A stretch of DNA of 64,000 nt, taken from Paracoccus spongiarum (lineage in GTDB: Bacteria; Pseudomonadota; Alphaproteobacteria; Rhodobacterales; Rhodobacteraceae). Under the pieces are notes generated by a model, which was not told the DNA's origin, did no database searches, and worked only from the letters and a program-made list of their open reading frames with translations. The position numbers and the translations under genes are program-made. Position 1 is the stretch's first letter, and every line of letters starts with the position of its first letter. Shown here piece by piece: positions 36,233 through 44,708 of this stretch. The stretch spans positions 62,001 to 126,000 of the forward strand of contig NZ_JAVAMQ010000009.1 in assembly GCF_030732095.1 (NCBI RefSeq), read 5' to 3'.

Positions 36233-37591
36233 ATGGTCCCCTTTCCCGAACTGGCCGCGATCCGGCTGGGCTATGGCCTGTCTGCACACCAGTCCTCCCC
36301 GGCCAGCCCGGATCAGGTTCTGGCGTCGGTCACCGAGGCCGGCCCCGATTCCGATGCCCTGACCACCGCCGAGGCCGCCGCGCTGCGCCTGAAGCACGGC
36401 GAGCAGGTGCGCCGGGCAGATGCCGGCGAGGGGCAGGGCGACCGCAACAGGTATCGCGACGAGGCGATGCGGCGGGCCGAGCGGGCGCAGCGGACGCGGC
36501 TGGCCCGCGCGGCTGGCGCCCCGGCGGGCTTCGGCGAACGGCTGGTGCAGTTCTGGTCCGATCACTTCACGGTGCAGGGCGGCAATCCCTTCCAGACCGT
36601 GATGGCCATGGCCCTTGTCGATGACGCCATCCGGCCTCATCTTGGCGGCCGCTTTGCCGACATGATGTTTGCGGCCGAGACGCATCCGCGGATGCTGTCC
36701 TACCTCAACCAAGACCGGTCCTTCGGCCCCAATTCGCGCGTGGCCCGCAACAAGACCGAGCGGCATCTGGGCCTGAACGAGAACCTCGCGCGCGAGATGA
36801 TCGAGCTGCACAGCCTCGGCGTGGGCGCCGATTATTCGCAGACCGATGTGCGCCAGCTTGCCATGCTGCTGACCGGACTGACCTATGACGCCCGCACCGG
36901 CGGGCGGTTCCGCCCCGGCATGGCCGAGCCGGGGGCCGAAACCGTGCTGGGCCGTCGCTATGGCGGCGCCGAGGCGGGCATGGGCGACATCCGGGCGGTG
37001 ATCGAGGATCTGGCCCGGCATCCGGCGACGGCGGCACATCTGGCGCGCAAGATCGCGGTGCATTTCGTGGCTGACGATCCGCCGCAGGCGCTGGTCGACC
37101 GGCTAGCCGGCATCTATCTCGAGAGCGACGGCGATCTGTCGGCGCTGTATCGCGACCTGGTCGAGGCGCCCGAACTTGGGACCCATTTCCGCCAGAAGCT
37201 GCGCCAGCCCTTCGACTTCGTGGTCGCCGCCCTGCGCGGTCTGGGCCTTGGCCATGACGAGATCATGGCCATGCCCGACCGGGTTGTGCAGGCGCGGCTG
37301 ATCCGGCCGCTGGCCGGCATGGGCCAGCGATGGGGAATGCCGCGAGGCCCGGATGGCTGGCCCGAGGACGCCACCGCCTGGGCGACGCCGCAGGGGCTGG
37401 CGGCGCGCATCGACTGGGCGATGCGGCAGGCGCCGCGACTGCTGGCCGAGACGCCCGACCCCCGCGCCTTCCTCGAGGCAAGCCTGGGCGCCACCGCCTC
37501 CGAGCCGCTGCGCTGGGCGGTGCCCAAGGCCGAATCGGCCGGCGAGGGGCTGGCGATCGTGCTGGCCTCGGCCGATTTCAACCGGAGGTGA
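36233..37591 (+). CDS. DUF1800 family protein
   Basis: A 452-residue protein of the DUF1800 family, recognisable by FWSDHFTVQGGNPF near 104-117, the REMIELHSLGVGADYSQTDV block near 185-204 and the ARKIAVHFVADDPP block near 264-277. Family members are almost always encoded next to a DUF1501 protein, as here with a 4-bp gap. I see no signal peptide, so export might ride with the Tat-exported partner. Their biochemical role is unknown; links to polysaccharide or surface functions are speculative. Confidence 0.9.
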   Translation: MVPFPELAAIRLGYGLSAHQSSPASPDQVLASVTEAGPDSDALTTAEAAALRLKHGEQVRRADAGEGQGDRNRYRDEAMRRAERAQRTRLARAAGAPAGFGERLVQFWSDHFTVQGGNPFQTVMAMALVDDAIRPHLGGRFADMMFAAETHPRMLSYLNQDRSFGPNSRVARNKTERHLGLNENLAREMIELHSLGVGADYSQTDVRQLAMLLTGLTYDARTGGRFRPGMAEPGAETVLGRRYGGAEAGMGDIRAVIEDLARHPATAAHLARKIAVHFVADDPPQALVDRLAGIYLESDGDLSALYRDLVEAPELGTHFRQKLRQPFDFVVAALRGLGLGHDEIMAMPDRVVQARLIRPLAGMGQRWGMPRGPDGWPEDATAWATPQGLAARIDWAMRQAPRLLAETPDPRAFLEASLGATASEPLRWAVPKAESAGEGLAIVLASADFNRR

Positions 37592-37595
37592 TCCG

Positions 37596-38774
37596 ATGCT
37601 GTCACGTCGCCTGTTCCTGAAATCCGGCGCGCTGATCGGCTGTTCGGCCGCCGCGCATCCCTGGCTGACCAGCATCTCGCTGGCGGCGGCGCCGGGCGAG
37701 AACCGGCTGGTGGTCATCATCCTGCGCGGCGCGATGGACGGTCTGGACGTGTTCCAGCCCTATGGCGACCCGGCCCTGCCGGGCCTTCGCAAGACCCTTT
37801 CGGCCGGGCCGGCGGGCGGTGCGGCGGATCTGGACGGCTTCTTCGCGCTGCACCCGGCGCTGCAGCCGCTGATGCCCTTGTGGACGGCGGGCGAGATGGG
37901 CTTCGCGCCGGCCGTCTCGACCCCCTATCGCGACAAGCGCAGCCATTTCGACGGCCAGGACATGCTGGAGGCCGGCACCGGGACCGATCTCGACCTGATC
38001 CGGCAGCGCGACGGCTGGCTGAACCGGCTGTTGCAGCAGATGCCGGGCGCGGTGTCGGAAACCGCCTATTCGGTCGGGCTCGAGGACATGCGGATCCTCG
38101 ACGGTCCCGCGCCCGCGAAAAGCTGGGCGCCCGAGACGCGGTTCCGCGTGACCGCGCAGGGACAACGGCTGCTGGAGCATGTCTGGCACGACGATCCGCT
38201 GTTCCGTCAGGCCGGGGGGCAGGCGATGGAAATCGTCGCGGAGGGGCTGGAACGCATCGACGAGGAGAAGGGGCCGACACGCGACATCCGGGCGCTGGCG
38301 CGTTTCGCGGCCGGCCGGCTGAACGGCCAGACCCGGATCGCAAGCTTTTCGATTGCGGGCTGGGACAGCCATGCCGGGCAGGTGCAGGTCATCGGCCGGG
38401 CGCTGGACCGGCTGGCGGCCGCGATCCTGACCCTGCGCGACGGCCTGGGCGCGAACTGGGGCCGCACGACGGTTCTGGCGATGACCGAATTCGGCCGCAC
38501 CGCGCGCGAGAACGGAACCGGCGGCACCGACCACGGCACCGGAGGGGCGATGCTGGTCGCGGGTGGCGCGGTGCGCGGCGGCCGGGCGATCGGGGGCTGG
38601 CCCGGCCTGGGCGAGGGCGATCTGTATGCCGGACGCGACCTGATGCCGATGCGCGACGTGCGGGCCCATGCCGCATGGGCGCTGCACGGGCTGTTCGGGA
38701 CCCCGCGCGGCATCCTGGAACGCGACGTTTTTCCGGGCCTCGACATGGGCGAGGATCCGCGCCTGCTGGCCTAG
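37596..38774 (+). CDS. DUF1501 family Tat-exported protein
   Basis: From the ATG at 37596, with an excellent GGAGGTGAT Shine-Dalgarno 5 bases upstream, this is 392 residues. The N-terminus has a twin-arginine signal SRRLFLK (3-9) and a hydrophobic segment. DUF1501 blocks seen include VVIILRGAMDGLDVF near 38-52, GWDSHAGQ near 253-260 and MTEFGRTARENGTGGTDHG near 298-316, which resemble a sulfatase/alkaline-phosphatase fold. It pairs with the upstream DUF1800 gene. Substrate unknown. Confidence 0.92.
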   Translation: MLSRRLFLKSGALIGCSAAAHPWLTSISLAAAPGENRLVVIILRGAMDGLDVFQPYGDPALPGLRKTLSAGPAGGAADLDGFFALHPALQPLMPLWTAGEMGFAPAVSTPYRDKRSHFDGQDMLEAGTGTDLDLIRQRDGWLNRLLQQMPGAVSETAYSVGLEDMRILDGPAPAKSWAPETRFRVTAQGQRLLEHVWHDDPLFRQAGGQAMEIVAEGLERIDEEKGPTRDIRALARFAAGRLNGQTRIASFSIAGWDSHAGQVQVIGRALDRLAAAILTLRDGLGANWGRTTVLAMTEFGRTARENGTGGTDHGTGGAMLVAGGAVRGGRAIGGWPGLGEGDLYAGRDLMPMRDVRAHAAWALHGLFGTPRGILERDVFPGLDMGEDPRLLA

Positions 38775-38800
38775 TCCCGCAGAGGACGGTCTGCGCGGCG

Positions 38801-39535
38801 CTACATCTCGGCCACGCTGGCCAGCCGGTCCTGGACCATGCCGCTGATGCGGGCCAGATCGGCGGCCAGCGCATGGCCGGCCTGATGGTCGCGCGCCAGC
38901 GCCGTCGCCGCCGCCTCCAGTGCGGGATCATGTGCCGACCGCGCCACGCCCGCCAGAAACCGCGCCACATAGTCGATGGCGGCGGTGTCATGGGCGTTCG
39001 ACAGGATCTCGGCGACATGGGCGAGGTCGTCGCGCAGCCCAGAGGCGTCGGGCTGGATCACGTCGTCGGGCAGGATGCGCAACCCGGCGCCCCGCGATTC
39101 CGGCGGCAGCGCCGACAGGATCGCCTGCTGGAACACCGCAAGGCTTTCCACCGGCTTCGGCAGGAACCCATCGGCCCCGGCGGCCATCGCCGAGTCGCGT
39201 GCCGAGGGATCGCCCGAGATGCCGAGGATCACCGGCACGCGCGGTTCGGCCGTGGCGATCTGGCGGATCAGGCCCGCGCCGTCACCATCGGGCAGGCCCA
39301 GATCGACGATCACGATGGCCGGCCGGTAGGTCTGCAGGTGCCGCGCCGCCGAGCGCAGGCAGTCGGCCCGCCGGATGCGCGCCCCCGAGCGCAGGCACAG
39401 CAGCCGCACGGCCTCGCTGGCAAAGCGCGAATCCTCGACGACCAGCACGGTCAGGCCCGTCAGCGGACGCCCTGGCAGGGACATGCGCCACATCGGCAAG
39501 GGGTCCTTCGGTCCGGCTCCCAGATTGGTCAGCAT
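38801..39535 (-). CDS. Two-component response regulator with C-terminal unknown domain
   Basis: Starting at the ATG at 39535 (GGAG upstream) the protein is 244 residues; a GTG 8 codons earlier is possible. Residues about 25-140 form a receiver domain: VVEDS near 31-35, phospho-acceptor aspartate in IVDLGLPDGDG near 76-86, and the conserved lysine in FLPKPVE. The last 95 residues are helical and Ala-rich with no DNA-binding motif I can see. No histidine kinase is adjacent. It may act by protein interaction. Confidence 0.82.
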   Translation of the reverse strand: MLTNLGAGPKDPLPMWRMSLPGRPLTGLTVLVVEDSRFASEAVRLLCLRSGARIRRADCLRSAARHLQTYRPAIVIVDLGLPDGDGAGLIRQIATAEPRVPVILGISGDPSARDSAMAAGADGFLPKPVESLAVFQQAILSALPPESRGAGLRILPDDVIQPDASGLRDDLAHVAEILSNAHDTAAIDYVARFLAGVARSAHDPALEAAATALARDHQAGHALAADLARISGMVQDRLASVAEM

Positions 39536-39667
39536 CTCCGCGGCTCCGTTCAGATTCACTGTCCGCCCAGATAAGCGCCGATTCCCTAAGAAGCGGTTAA
39601 CGCGGGGCGGTTTCCCTTTCGCTTGGGGCCGGAAGGCCCTAGAACGACCCAGAAACCGGAGGTGTCC

Positions 39668-40072
39668 ATGATCGGTCGTCTGAACCATGTCGCCATTGCC
39701 GTGCCGGACCTGGAGGCGGCGGCGGCCCAATACGCCACCACCCTTGGCGCCCGCGTCGGCGCCCCGCAGGAAGAACCCGATCACGGCGTGACGGTGGTCT
39801 TCATCGAACTGCCCAACACCAAGATCGAACTGCTTTATCCGCTTGGCGAGGACAGCCCCATCAAGGGGTTTCTGGACAAGAACCCCTCGGGCGGCATCCA
39901 TCACATGTGCTACGAGGTCGAGGACATCCTCGCGGCGCGCGACCGCCTGAAATCCGAGGGCGCCCGCGTGCTGGGCAGCGGCGAGCCGAAGATCGGGGCG
40001 CATGGCAAGCCGGTCCTGTTCCTGCACCCCAAGGACTTCAACGGCTGCCTGATCGAACTGGAACAGGTCTGA
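39668..40072 (+). CDS. mce: Methylmalonyl-CoA epimerase
   Basis: A 134-residue glyoxalase-fold protein starting MIGRLNHVAIAVPDL with GGAGG before the ATG. The metal ligands are visible in NHVAI (H7), the IELLYP segment and the GGIHHMCYEV block, ending with FLHPKDFNGCLIELEQ (family-typical). It interconverts R and S methylmalonyl-CoA in propionate metabolism, or in the ethylmalonyl-CoA pathway. Its stop overlaps the next ATG (TGATG). Symbol and role are standard for this sequence. Confidence 0.93.
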   Translation: MIGRLNHVAIAVPDLEAAAAQYATTLGARVGAPQEEPDHGVTVVFIELPNTKIELLYPLGEDSPIKGFLDKNPSGGIHHMCYEVEDILAARDRLKSEGARVLGSGEPKIGAHGKPVLFLHPKDFNGCLIELEQV

Positions 40073-40341
40073 TGAACCTGACCGGCGGCATCGTCCTTTA
40101 TGCGGTCCTGTGGTTCCTGACACTGTTCGTGGTGCTGCCGCTTGGCCAGCGCAGCCAGCAGGATGCCGGAGAGGTGGTGCCGGGAACGCCTGCGGGCGCA
40201 CCGGCCGACCTGCGGCTGCGGCGCAAGCTGATCTGGACCTCGCTGGTGGCCGCGCTGCTGTGGGGGCTGATCGCCTGGCTGATCCTTGGCGGGATCGTCA
40301 CCCGCGCCGATCTGGAACAGCTTGACCGGATGTTCCGCTGA
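40072..40341 (+). CDS. DUF1467 family small membrane protein
   Basis: An 89-residue protein, two membrane helices (about 5-24 and 54-73) joined by a polar loop rich in Asp, Glu and Pro. The LRRKLIWTSLVAALLWG segment is typical of DUF1467. It is coupled to mce by a one-base overlap, an arrangement I know from related genomes. Function unknown. Its last 44 bp overlap the 3' end of the EI24 gene on the other strand. Confidence 0.88.
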   Translation: MNLTGGIVLYAVLWFLTLFVVLPLGQRSQQDAGEVVPGTPAGAPADLRLRRKLIWTSLVAALLWGLIAWLILGGIVTRADLEQLDRMFR

Positions 40342-41014
40342 GGATGTGGAACAGATGCGTGAAGGCCGCGGCCGCCAGCAGGGGCACCGCGATGTTCACG
40401 ACCGGGATCGTCAGGGCGATGGCGACCATCGCGCCGGCCAGCGTGACCGTTCCGCCATGCCGTCGCCGAAGCTCGCTGGCATGGGGTTCCGCCAGGTGTC
40501 GCCGCGCCGCCATCTGGAAGAATTCGCGCCCCAGCAGCCAGCCATTCGCGCCGTAGAACAGCAAGGGCGCAAGCGGTCCCAGCAGCGGCGTCAGCACCAG
40601 CGACAAAAGCGCCACCCCGATCACCGCCGCCATGATCGCCAGCGATTCCAGCAGCCCGTCAAGGAAGTCCAGCCCGGCGCCCTTGCGCTGCGGATAGTGG
40701 ATCGCCTCGACCGCCTCGGCCACGCGCTCGGCGAAGAGGCCCGCGAAGCCTGCCGCGACCGGCGCCATCAGGAAGAAGCCCATCACCGGAAACAGCGCCA
40801 GGGAGCCCCATGACAACGCGCTGCCGACATCGATCGTGCCCAGCCACGGCAGGCTGAGGCTTCCCGGCGTGAACAGCCGGATCAACCAGAACACCAGCGC
40901 CTGCAGGCCGACGAACAGGGCCAGCGTCAGGCCCATCCCCATCAGGGCCAGCGACAGGATTCGCGGACGCAGCAGGTCGGCCCAGCCAAGCGCCAGCGCG
41001 CGAAAGGCCCTCAT
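40298..41014 (-). CDS. EI24/CysZ-like membrane protein
   Basis: A 238-residue membrane protein with four or so long hydrophobic segments, containing the EI24-type pattern GWADLLRPRIL near 10-20 and a conserved FYGANGWLLGREFFQMAARRH stretch near 153-173. The best-known relative, CysZ, is a sulfate permease. Alphaproteobacterial EI24 proteins are mostly uncharacterised, so sulfate transport is only a suggestion. It follows the nitroreductase gene by an ATGA overlap and ends tail-to-tail with DUF1467. Confidence 0.8.
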   Translation of the reverse strand: MRAFRALALGWADLLRPRILSLALMGMGLTLALFVGLQALVFWLIRLFTPGSLSLPWLGTIDVGSALSWGSLALFPVMGFFLMAPVAAGFAGLFAERVAEAVEAIHYPQRKGAGLDFLDGLLESLAIMAAVIGVALLSLVLTPLLGPLAPLLFYGANGWLLGREFFQMAARRHLAEPHASELRRRHGGTVTLAGAMVAIALTIPVVNIAVPLLAAAAFTHLFHILSGTSGQAVPDRRG

Positions 41015-41583
41015 TCCAGCCAGCCGGTCTTTGCGGCAAGATCGGGGCGCGGCCGTTCGGGCGGAACCGCCCCGCGCGTGCCGACATGGACCAGCCCGGC
41101 GACACGTTCGCCATCGCGCAGGCCAAGATGGCGGCGCGCAAAACCCTCATCCGCCGCCGCAAAGCCGGTCAGCCATGCAGCCCCCCATCCCGAGGCCAGG
41201 GCCGCGTTGACCAGCCCCAGACAGACCGCTCCCGCCGACAGGATCTGTTCCCAGACGGGGATCTTGTCACTGGGCACAGGCGCCGAGATGACCGCCACGA
41301 TCACCGGTGACGCAAAAGCCAGCGCCGCCTTGTCGGCCGCCGCGCGATCCTGGCCCGCATCCAGCACGGCCTGGTGCAGCAGCGGCGCCAGCCGGTCCAG
41401 CGCCGGCCGTGTCAGCACCAGAAAGCGCCAGGGTTCCAGCTTTCCGTGGTCGGGCGCGCGGGCGGCCAGTCCCAGAAGCCGCAGGATCTCGTCGCGATCG
41501 GGCGCGGGCGCCGTCAGGGTCTTGGGGGGATGCGATCGGCGCGTTGCCAGAAACGCCAGCGCCTGTTCGTTGCGATGCTGCAT
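41011..41583 (-). CDS. Nitroreductase family protein (YdjA-like)
   Basis: A 190-residue FMN-dependent nitroreductase-fold protein. The N-terminal FMN-binding RRSHPPKTL near 15-23, the AARAPDHGKLEPWRFLVL block near 40-57 and the AGAVCLGLVNAALASGWGAAWLTG block near 116-139 are typical of the small YdjA group. Natural substrates are unknown for this group. It is the first gene of a pair with the EI24 gene (ATGA overlap). Confidence 0.88.
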   Translation of the reverse strand: MQHRNEQALAFLATRRSHPPKTLTAPAPDRDEILRLLGLAARAPDHGKLEPWRFLVLTRPALDRLAPLLHQAVLDAGQDRAAADKAALAFASPVIVAVISAPVPSDKIPVWEQILSAGAVCLGLVNAALASGWGAAWLTGFAAADEGFARRHLGLRDGERVAGLVHVGTRGAVPPERPRPDLAAKTGWLE

Positions 41584-41701
41584 CGGTCTCTCCTGTGCCC
41601 GGCCTGGCGCGCGGGTTGCGGCCGCTTGTTGCGGCGATGTTTCCCAAAGCCGGGCGCGAGGTGCAAGCCCGTGGGCGCAGGGCGCGGCGCCCGCGCACCG
41701 G

Positions 41702-41950
41702 TCAGCCTTCGCGGCTTTCGACGCGGTAATTGCCCTCGGGCAGGTTCAGCGCCAGCCGCAGCTCCGCCAGTTGCTGCAGGGTGAAGGTGATCCGGGAGAC
41801 ATCGGTCCCGTCGGGATCCATCTGCTCGACCACCACCCGGTCGTCGAAGGTCAGGATCACGATGTCCTCGTTCAGGGGCCGGGTGTTGGGCTCGGCCTCG
41901 TCGATCAGGGTGATCACGGTGGCGTCGAAATCATGCTCGATGGTGAACAT
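41702..41950 (-). CDS. Small conserved protein of unknown function
   Basis: An 82-residue acidic protein (MFTIEHDFDATVITLIDE...) with a strong AAGGAG 7 bases before the ATG. It has no signal or membrane segment and looks like a compact mixed beta/alpha fold with a C-terminal helix rich in Leu (LQQLAELRLALNL). No domain recognised. It sits 118 bp before the nitroreductase gene on the same strand and is divergent from the M48 gene. Confidence 0.75.
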   Translation of the reverse strand: MFTIEHDFDATVITLIDEAEPNTRPLNEDIVILTFDDRVVVEQMDPDGTDVSRITFTLQQLAELRLALNLPEGNYRVESREG

Positions 41951-42093
41951 TTTTATCTCCTTGCTTCGCCCTGACAATCGCGCGAAGCGGCGGGCGCGGC
42001 AAGGCGACGGGGTTTGCGCCTGCTCCGGCCACGCGATAAGCTGCGCCGAAAGCCGACATCAGAACGCGGCACCACCGGATTTGCGAGGCCAGG

Positions 42094-42861
42094 ATGAGCA
42101 GGGGCACCACCACGCGGCAGGCCAGGGCGGCCCTCTTGTGCGGCTTTCTGGGCCTTGGCGCCTGCGCCCCCGTGGCTGTCCAGCCGCTGCCGGAACAGCC
42201 CTACGGCCCCGCGCCGACGCCGATGCCGGTGATCCGCAACGACGGCTCGCCCGAAAGCACAGCCCGCACCTTCGTTTCGGTCATGGCCCGGATGGAGCCC
42301 GCGGTCGAACGAGAATGTCTGCAACGCCGCACCCAGCCGATCAATTGCGACTTCATGTTCGTGGTCGACGACCGCCCCGGGCTCGAGCCGAATGCCTTCC
42401 AGACCATCGACGATCGCGGCCGGCCGATCATCGGCCTGACCCTGTCGCTGATCGCCGCGACCCGCAACGCCGACGAGATCGCCTTCGTGGTCGGCCACGA
42501 GGCCAGCCACCATGTGCTGAACCATCTCGACCGCAAGGCCGGCGCGGCCGCGGCGGGCGCGGTGATCCTGGGCAGCATCGCCTCGGTCTATGGCGCCGAC
42601 AGTTCCGCGATCGAGACCGCCCAGCAGATCGGAGCCTCGGTGGGATCGCGCTACTATTCGAGGGACTGGGAGTTGCAGGCCGACTATCTGGGCGCGATCA
42701 TGACGCTGAACGCGGGCTTCGACCCCGAGAACGGCGCCCGCTTCTTCGAGCGGATCCCCGATCCCGGCGACCACATGCTGGGCACCCACCCGCCTCGCGC
42801 CGCGCGCCTCGCGCAGGTCAGCCGTGCGGTGACAGATGTGCGCAACGGCCGGTTCCGCTAG
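42094..42861 (+). CDS. M48 family metallopeptidase, lipoprotein
   Basis: A 255-residue protein with a signal peptide and a clear lipobox L21-G22-A23-C24. The zinc motif is H135-E136-A-S-H139, and the third ligand is in RDWELQADYLG near 195-205, typical of M48 Ste24/LoiP-like periplasmic proteases. Its C-terminal part HPPRAARLAQV resembles the substrate-lid histidine region. It would act at the outer membrane, probably in envelope quality control. The DUF2254 gene follows after 3 bp. Confidence 0.9.
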   Translation: MSRGTTTRQARAALLCGFLGLGACAPVAVQPLPEQPYGPAPTPMPVIRNDGSPESTARTFVSVMARMEPAVERECLQRRTQPINCDFMFVVDDRPGLEPNAFQTIDDRGRPIIGLTLSLIAATRNADEIAFVVGHEASHHVLNHLDRKAGAAAAGAVILGSIASVYGADSSAIETAQQIGASVGSRYYSRDWELQADYLGAIMTLNAGFDPENGARFFERIPDPGDHMLGTHPPRAARLAQVSRAVTDVRNGRFR

Positions 42862-42864
42862 GTC

Positions 42865-44133
42865 ATGGCCGGGTCTGCGACCGATATCAGCCAGTTGCGG
42901 TTCCGGCTGAAGGTTCTGTCGCGCAAGGTCTGGGTGCGGGTCGCGGCCTTTGCGGTCCTCGGCGTGATCACCGCGACCGCGGGCGCGGCGCTGAAGGGGC
43001 TGATCCCCGACAGCCTGCCAGGCAAGATCGGCGCCGATGCGATCGAATCGATCCTGCAGATCTTGGCCTCCTCGATGCTGGCGGTGACAACCTTCTCGCT
43101 GTCGATCCTGACCGCCGCCTATGCGAATGCCGGCTCGTCCGCGACGCCGCGCGCGACGGGGCTCTTGGTGTCGGATTCGGTCAGCCAGACGGTGCTGTCG
43201 ACCTTCATCGGCGCCTTCCTGTTCAGCCTCGTCAGCATCATCCTGCTGAAGACCGGCATCTATGGCAGTTCCGGGCGGCTGGTGCTGTTTGCGGTGACGC
43301 TGCTGGTGGTGCTGGTCGTGGTCGTCTCGCTCCTGCGCTGGATCGACGAACTGGGCCGCATCGGCCTTGTCGGAGACACCCTGGCCCGGGTCGCCGAGGC
43401 GGGCGCAGAGGCGATGGCGCAACGCCTGAAATCGCCGTGGATGGGCGCCAACCCGCTGCGCGGCGCACCGCCCGAAGATGCGGTCGTCATCCGCTCCGAC
43501 CAGGTCGGCTATGTGCAGCATCTCGACATGGCCCGCCTGTCGCGCCTTGCCGACAAGACGGGCGTTCTGGTTTATATGAACGCCATCCCGGGCGATTTCC
43601 TGTCCCCGGCTTCGACCGTCATGCGGGTGCAGGGGGTGGTGGCCGACCTCGGATCGCTGTCCAAGGAATTCCTGGCCTGCCTGACGATTCGCGACAGCCG
43701 CGATTACGAGCAGGACCCTCGCCACGGCCTGCAGGTCCTGTCCGAGATCGGCCAGCGCGCCCTGTCGCCGGCGGTGAACGACCCCGGAACGGCGATCCTC
43801 GCGCTGAACCACATGCTGAAGATCCTGTCGAAATGGTCCGAGGAATCCTTGCCAGAGGTCGAATATCCGCGGATATTTCTGCAATCGATCTCTGCGGCCG
43901 AGCTGCTGGAAGAGGCGGTCCTGCCCCTTGCGCGCGACGGCGCCGGCAACTTCCAGCTGCAGCGGCACCTGCAGCAAACCTTGCTGGCGCTGAGCAGGAT
44001 TTCGCCACAGGTCTATGCCGAGGCGGCCGGAAGAACCTCACGTCACGCCCTTGCTCTCGCTGCGGAGGCTGTTGCGCTGAAGTCTCACCGCGCAGAGCTC
44101 GAATCAATTTCTGGACTAATAGTTATTGATTAA
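42865..44133 (+). CDS. DUF2254 family membrane protein
   Basis: A 422-residue protein; its N-terminal third holds four membrane helices (about 20-170), and the rest is soluble. The ASSMLAVTTFSLSILTAAYANAGSSATPRA stretch, quoted here in parts, is conserved in DUF2254, as is the RALSPAVNDPGTA motif near 297-309. Function unknown. It is likely co-transcribed with the M48 lipoprotein gene. The last residues end in an AT-rich stretch (ISGLIVID). Confidence 0.88.
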   Translation: MAGSATDISQLRFRLKVLSRKVWVRVAAFAVLGVITATAGAALKGLIPDSLPGKIGADAIESILQILASSMLAVTTFSLSILTAAYANAGSSATPRATGLLVSDSVSQTVLSTFIGAFLFSLVSIILLKTGIYGSSGRLVLFAVTLLVVLVVVVSLLRWIDELGRIGLVGDTLARVAEAGAEAMAQRLKSPWMGANPLRGAPPEDAVVIRSDQVGYVQHLDMARLSRLADKTGVLVYMNAIPGDFLSPASTVMRVQGVVADLGSLSKEFLACLTIRDSRDYEQDPRHGLQVLSEIGQRALSPAVNDPGTAILALNHMLKILSKWSEESLPEVEYPRIFLQSISAAELLEEAVLPLARDGAGNFQLQRHLQQTLLALSRISPQVYAEAAGRTSRHALALAAEAVALKSHRAELESISGLIVID

Positions 44134-44311
44134 CAACATTTTACGCGATTTTCCTGATCAATCTTTGATCAAATGCAAAAAAATGCAGATCAGGCACAAG
44201 AAAACAGTGGCGCATCGGCGGATTTCTGCTGTATCCAAAAAACACGCACATAACACGATGTCGTGTGGTCATCATCTGCCAGTGGTGAAGCAGTCCGCAA
44301 GAGGGGAACCC
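44134..44311. promoter_or_regulatory. AT-rich upstream region with palindromes
   Basis: This 178-bp stretch is clearly more AT-rich than its surroundings. It carries the perfect palindrome ACACGATGTCGTGT except for its 2-base centre (44253-44266), and TTGATCAA at 44165-44172 with TGATCA at 44155-44160. It is the promoter region of the small gene that follows. The palindrome would fit a dimeric repressor. Confidence 0.4.
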
Positions 44312-44674
44312 ATGATCGGGGTTGTTGTTTGGAGCAATACGGCAAAGGAAAAGGCCGTCGTCTGGTGCGAGGACCAGGCTTCGCTTGCCTATCTGCAGGG
44401 CCGAACCAATTTGATCGATGCAGATTATTGGCCCGATGCCGGCGATCTGGTGGAACTCGACAGCGAGATGGTCGGCAATCTGCGCCACGCCCGGCGGGTG
44501 TCGATCCTGACCGAACAGGGCTGCCCGCAACTGCCGCAACTGCTGCGCGCGACCGGCCCCGACGACCGGCGCAGCCAGCATCTTCGGGTGGTCTCGACCT
44601 GCGACCAGCCCGCGCCGGCCAAGCGCGTGGCGGGCTTTGACCTGCCGCCTGCAAGGGCCTGCGCCGGTCGCTGA
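44312..44674 (+). CDS. Hypothetical protein, possibly cold-shock-like fold
   Basis: A 120-residue soluble protein starting MIGVVVWSNTAKEKAVVWCEDQASLAYLQG with GAGGGGA before the ATG. The opening (GVVVW..., then ...VVWCED) and the later GDLVELD remind me of a diverged cold-shock or OB fold, but the RNP motifs are not intact. I do not recognise a family with confidence. A longer in-frame reading starts at 44126 but lies in the AT-rich promoter region. Confidence 0.65.
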   Translation: MIGVVVWSNTAKEKAVVWCEDQASLAYLQGRTNLIDADYWPDAGDLVELDSEMVGNLRHARRVSILTEQGCPQLPQLLRATGPDDRRSQHLRVVSTCDQPAPAKRVAGFDLPPARACAGR

Positions 44675-44708
44675 GCCCCGCGGCACGCCCCCCGCACAAG
44701 ACTGCGCG

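Noticed and set aside
41671-41692. GGGCGC/GCGCCC hairpin between the 82-residue gene and the nitroreductase
   Set aside because: Only six pairs in very GC-rich DNA, no T-run, and near-certain to occur by chance.
44150-44175. FNR-type box TTGATNNNNATCAA near the AT-rich promoter
   Set aside because: TTGATCAA and TGATCA are present, but the half-site spacing does not fit the FNR consensus, so I kept it only as a palindrome note.
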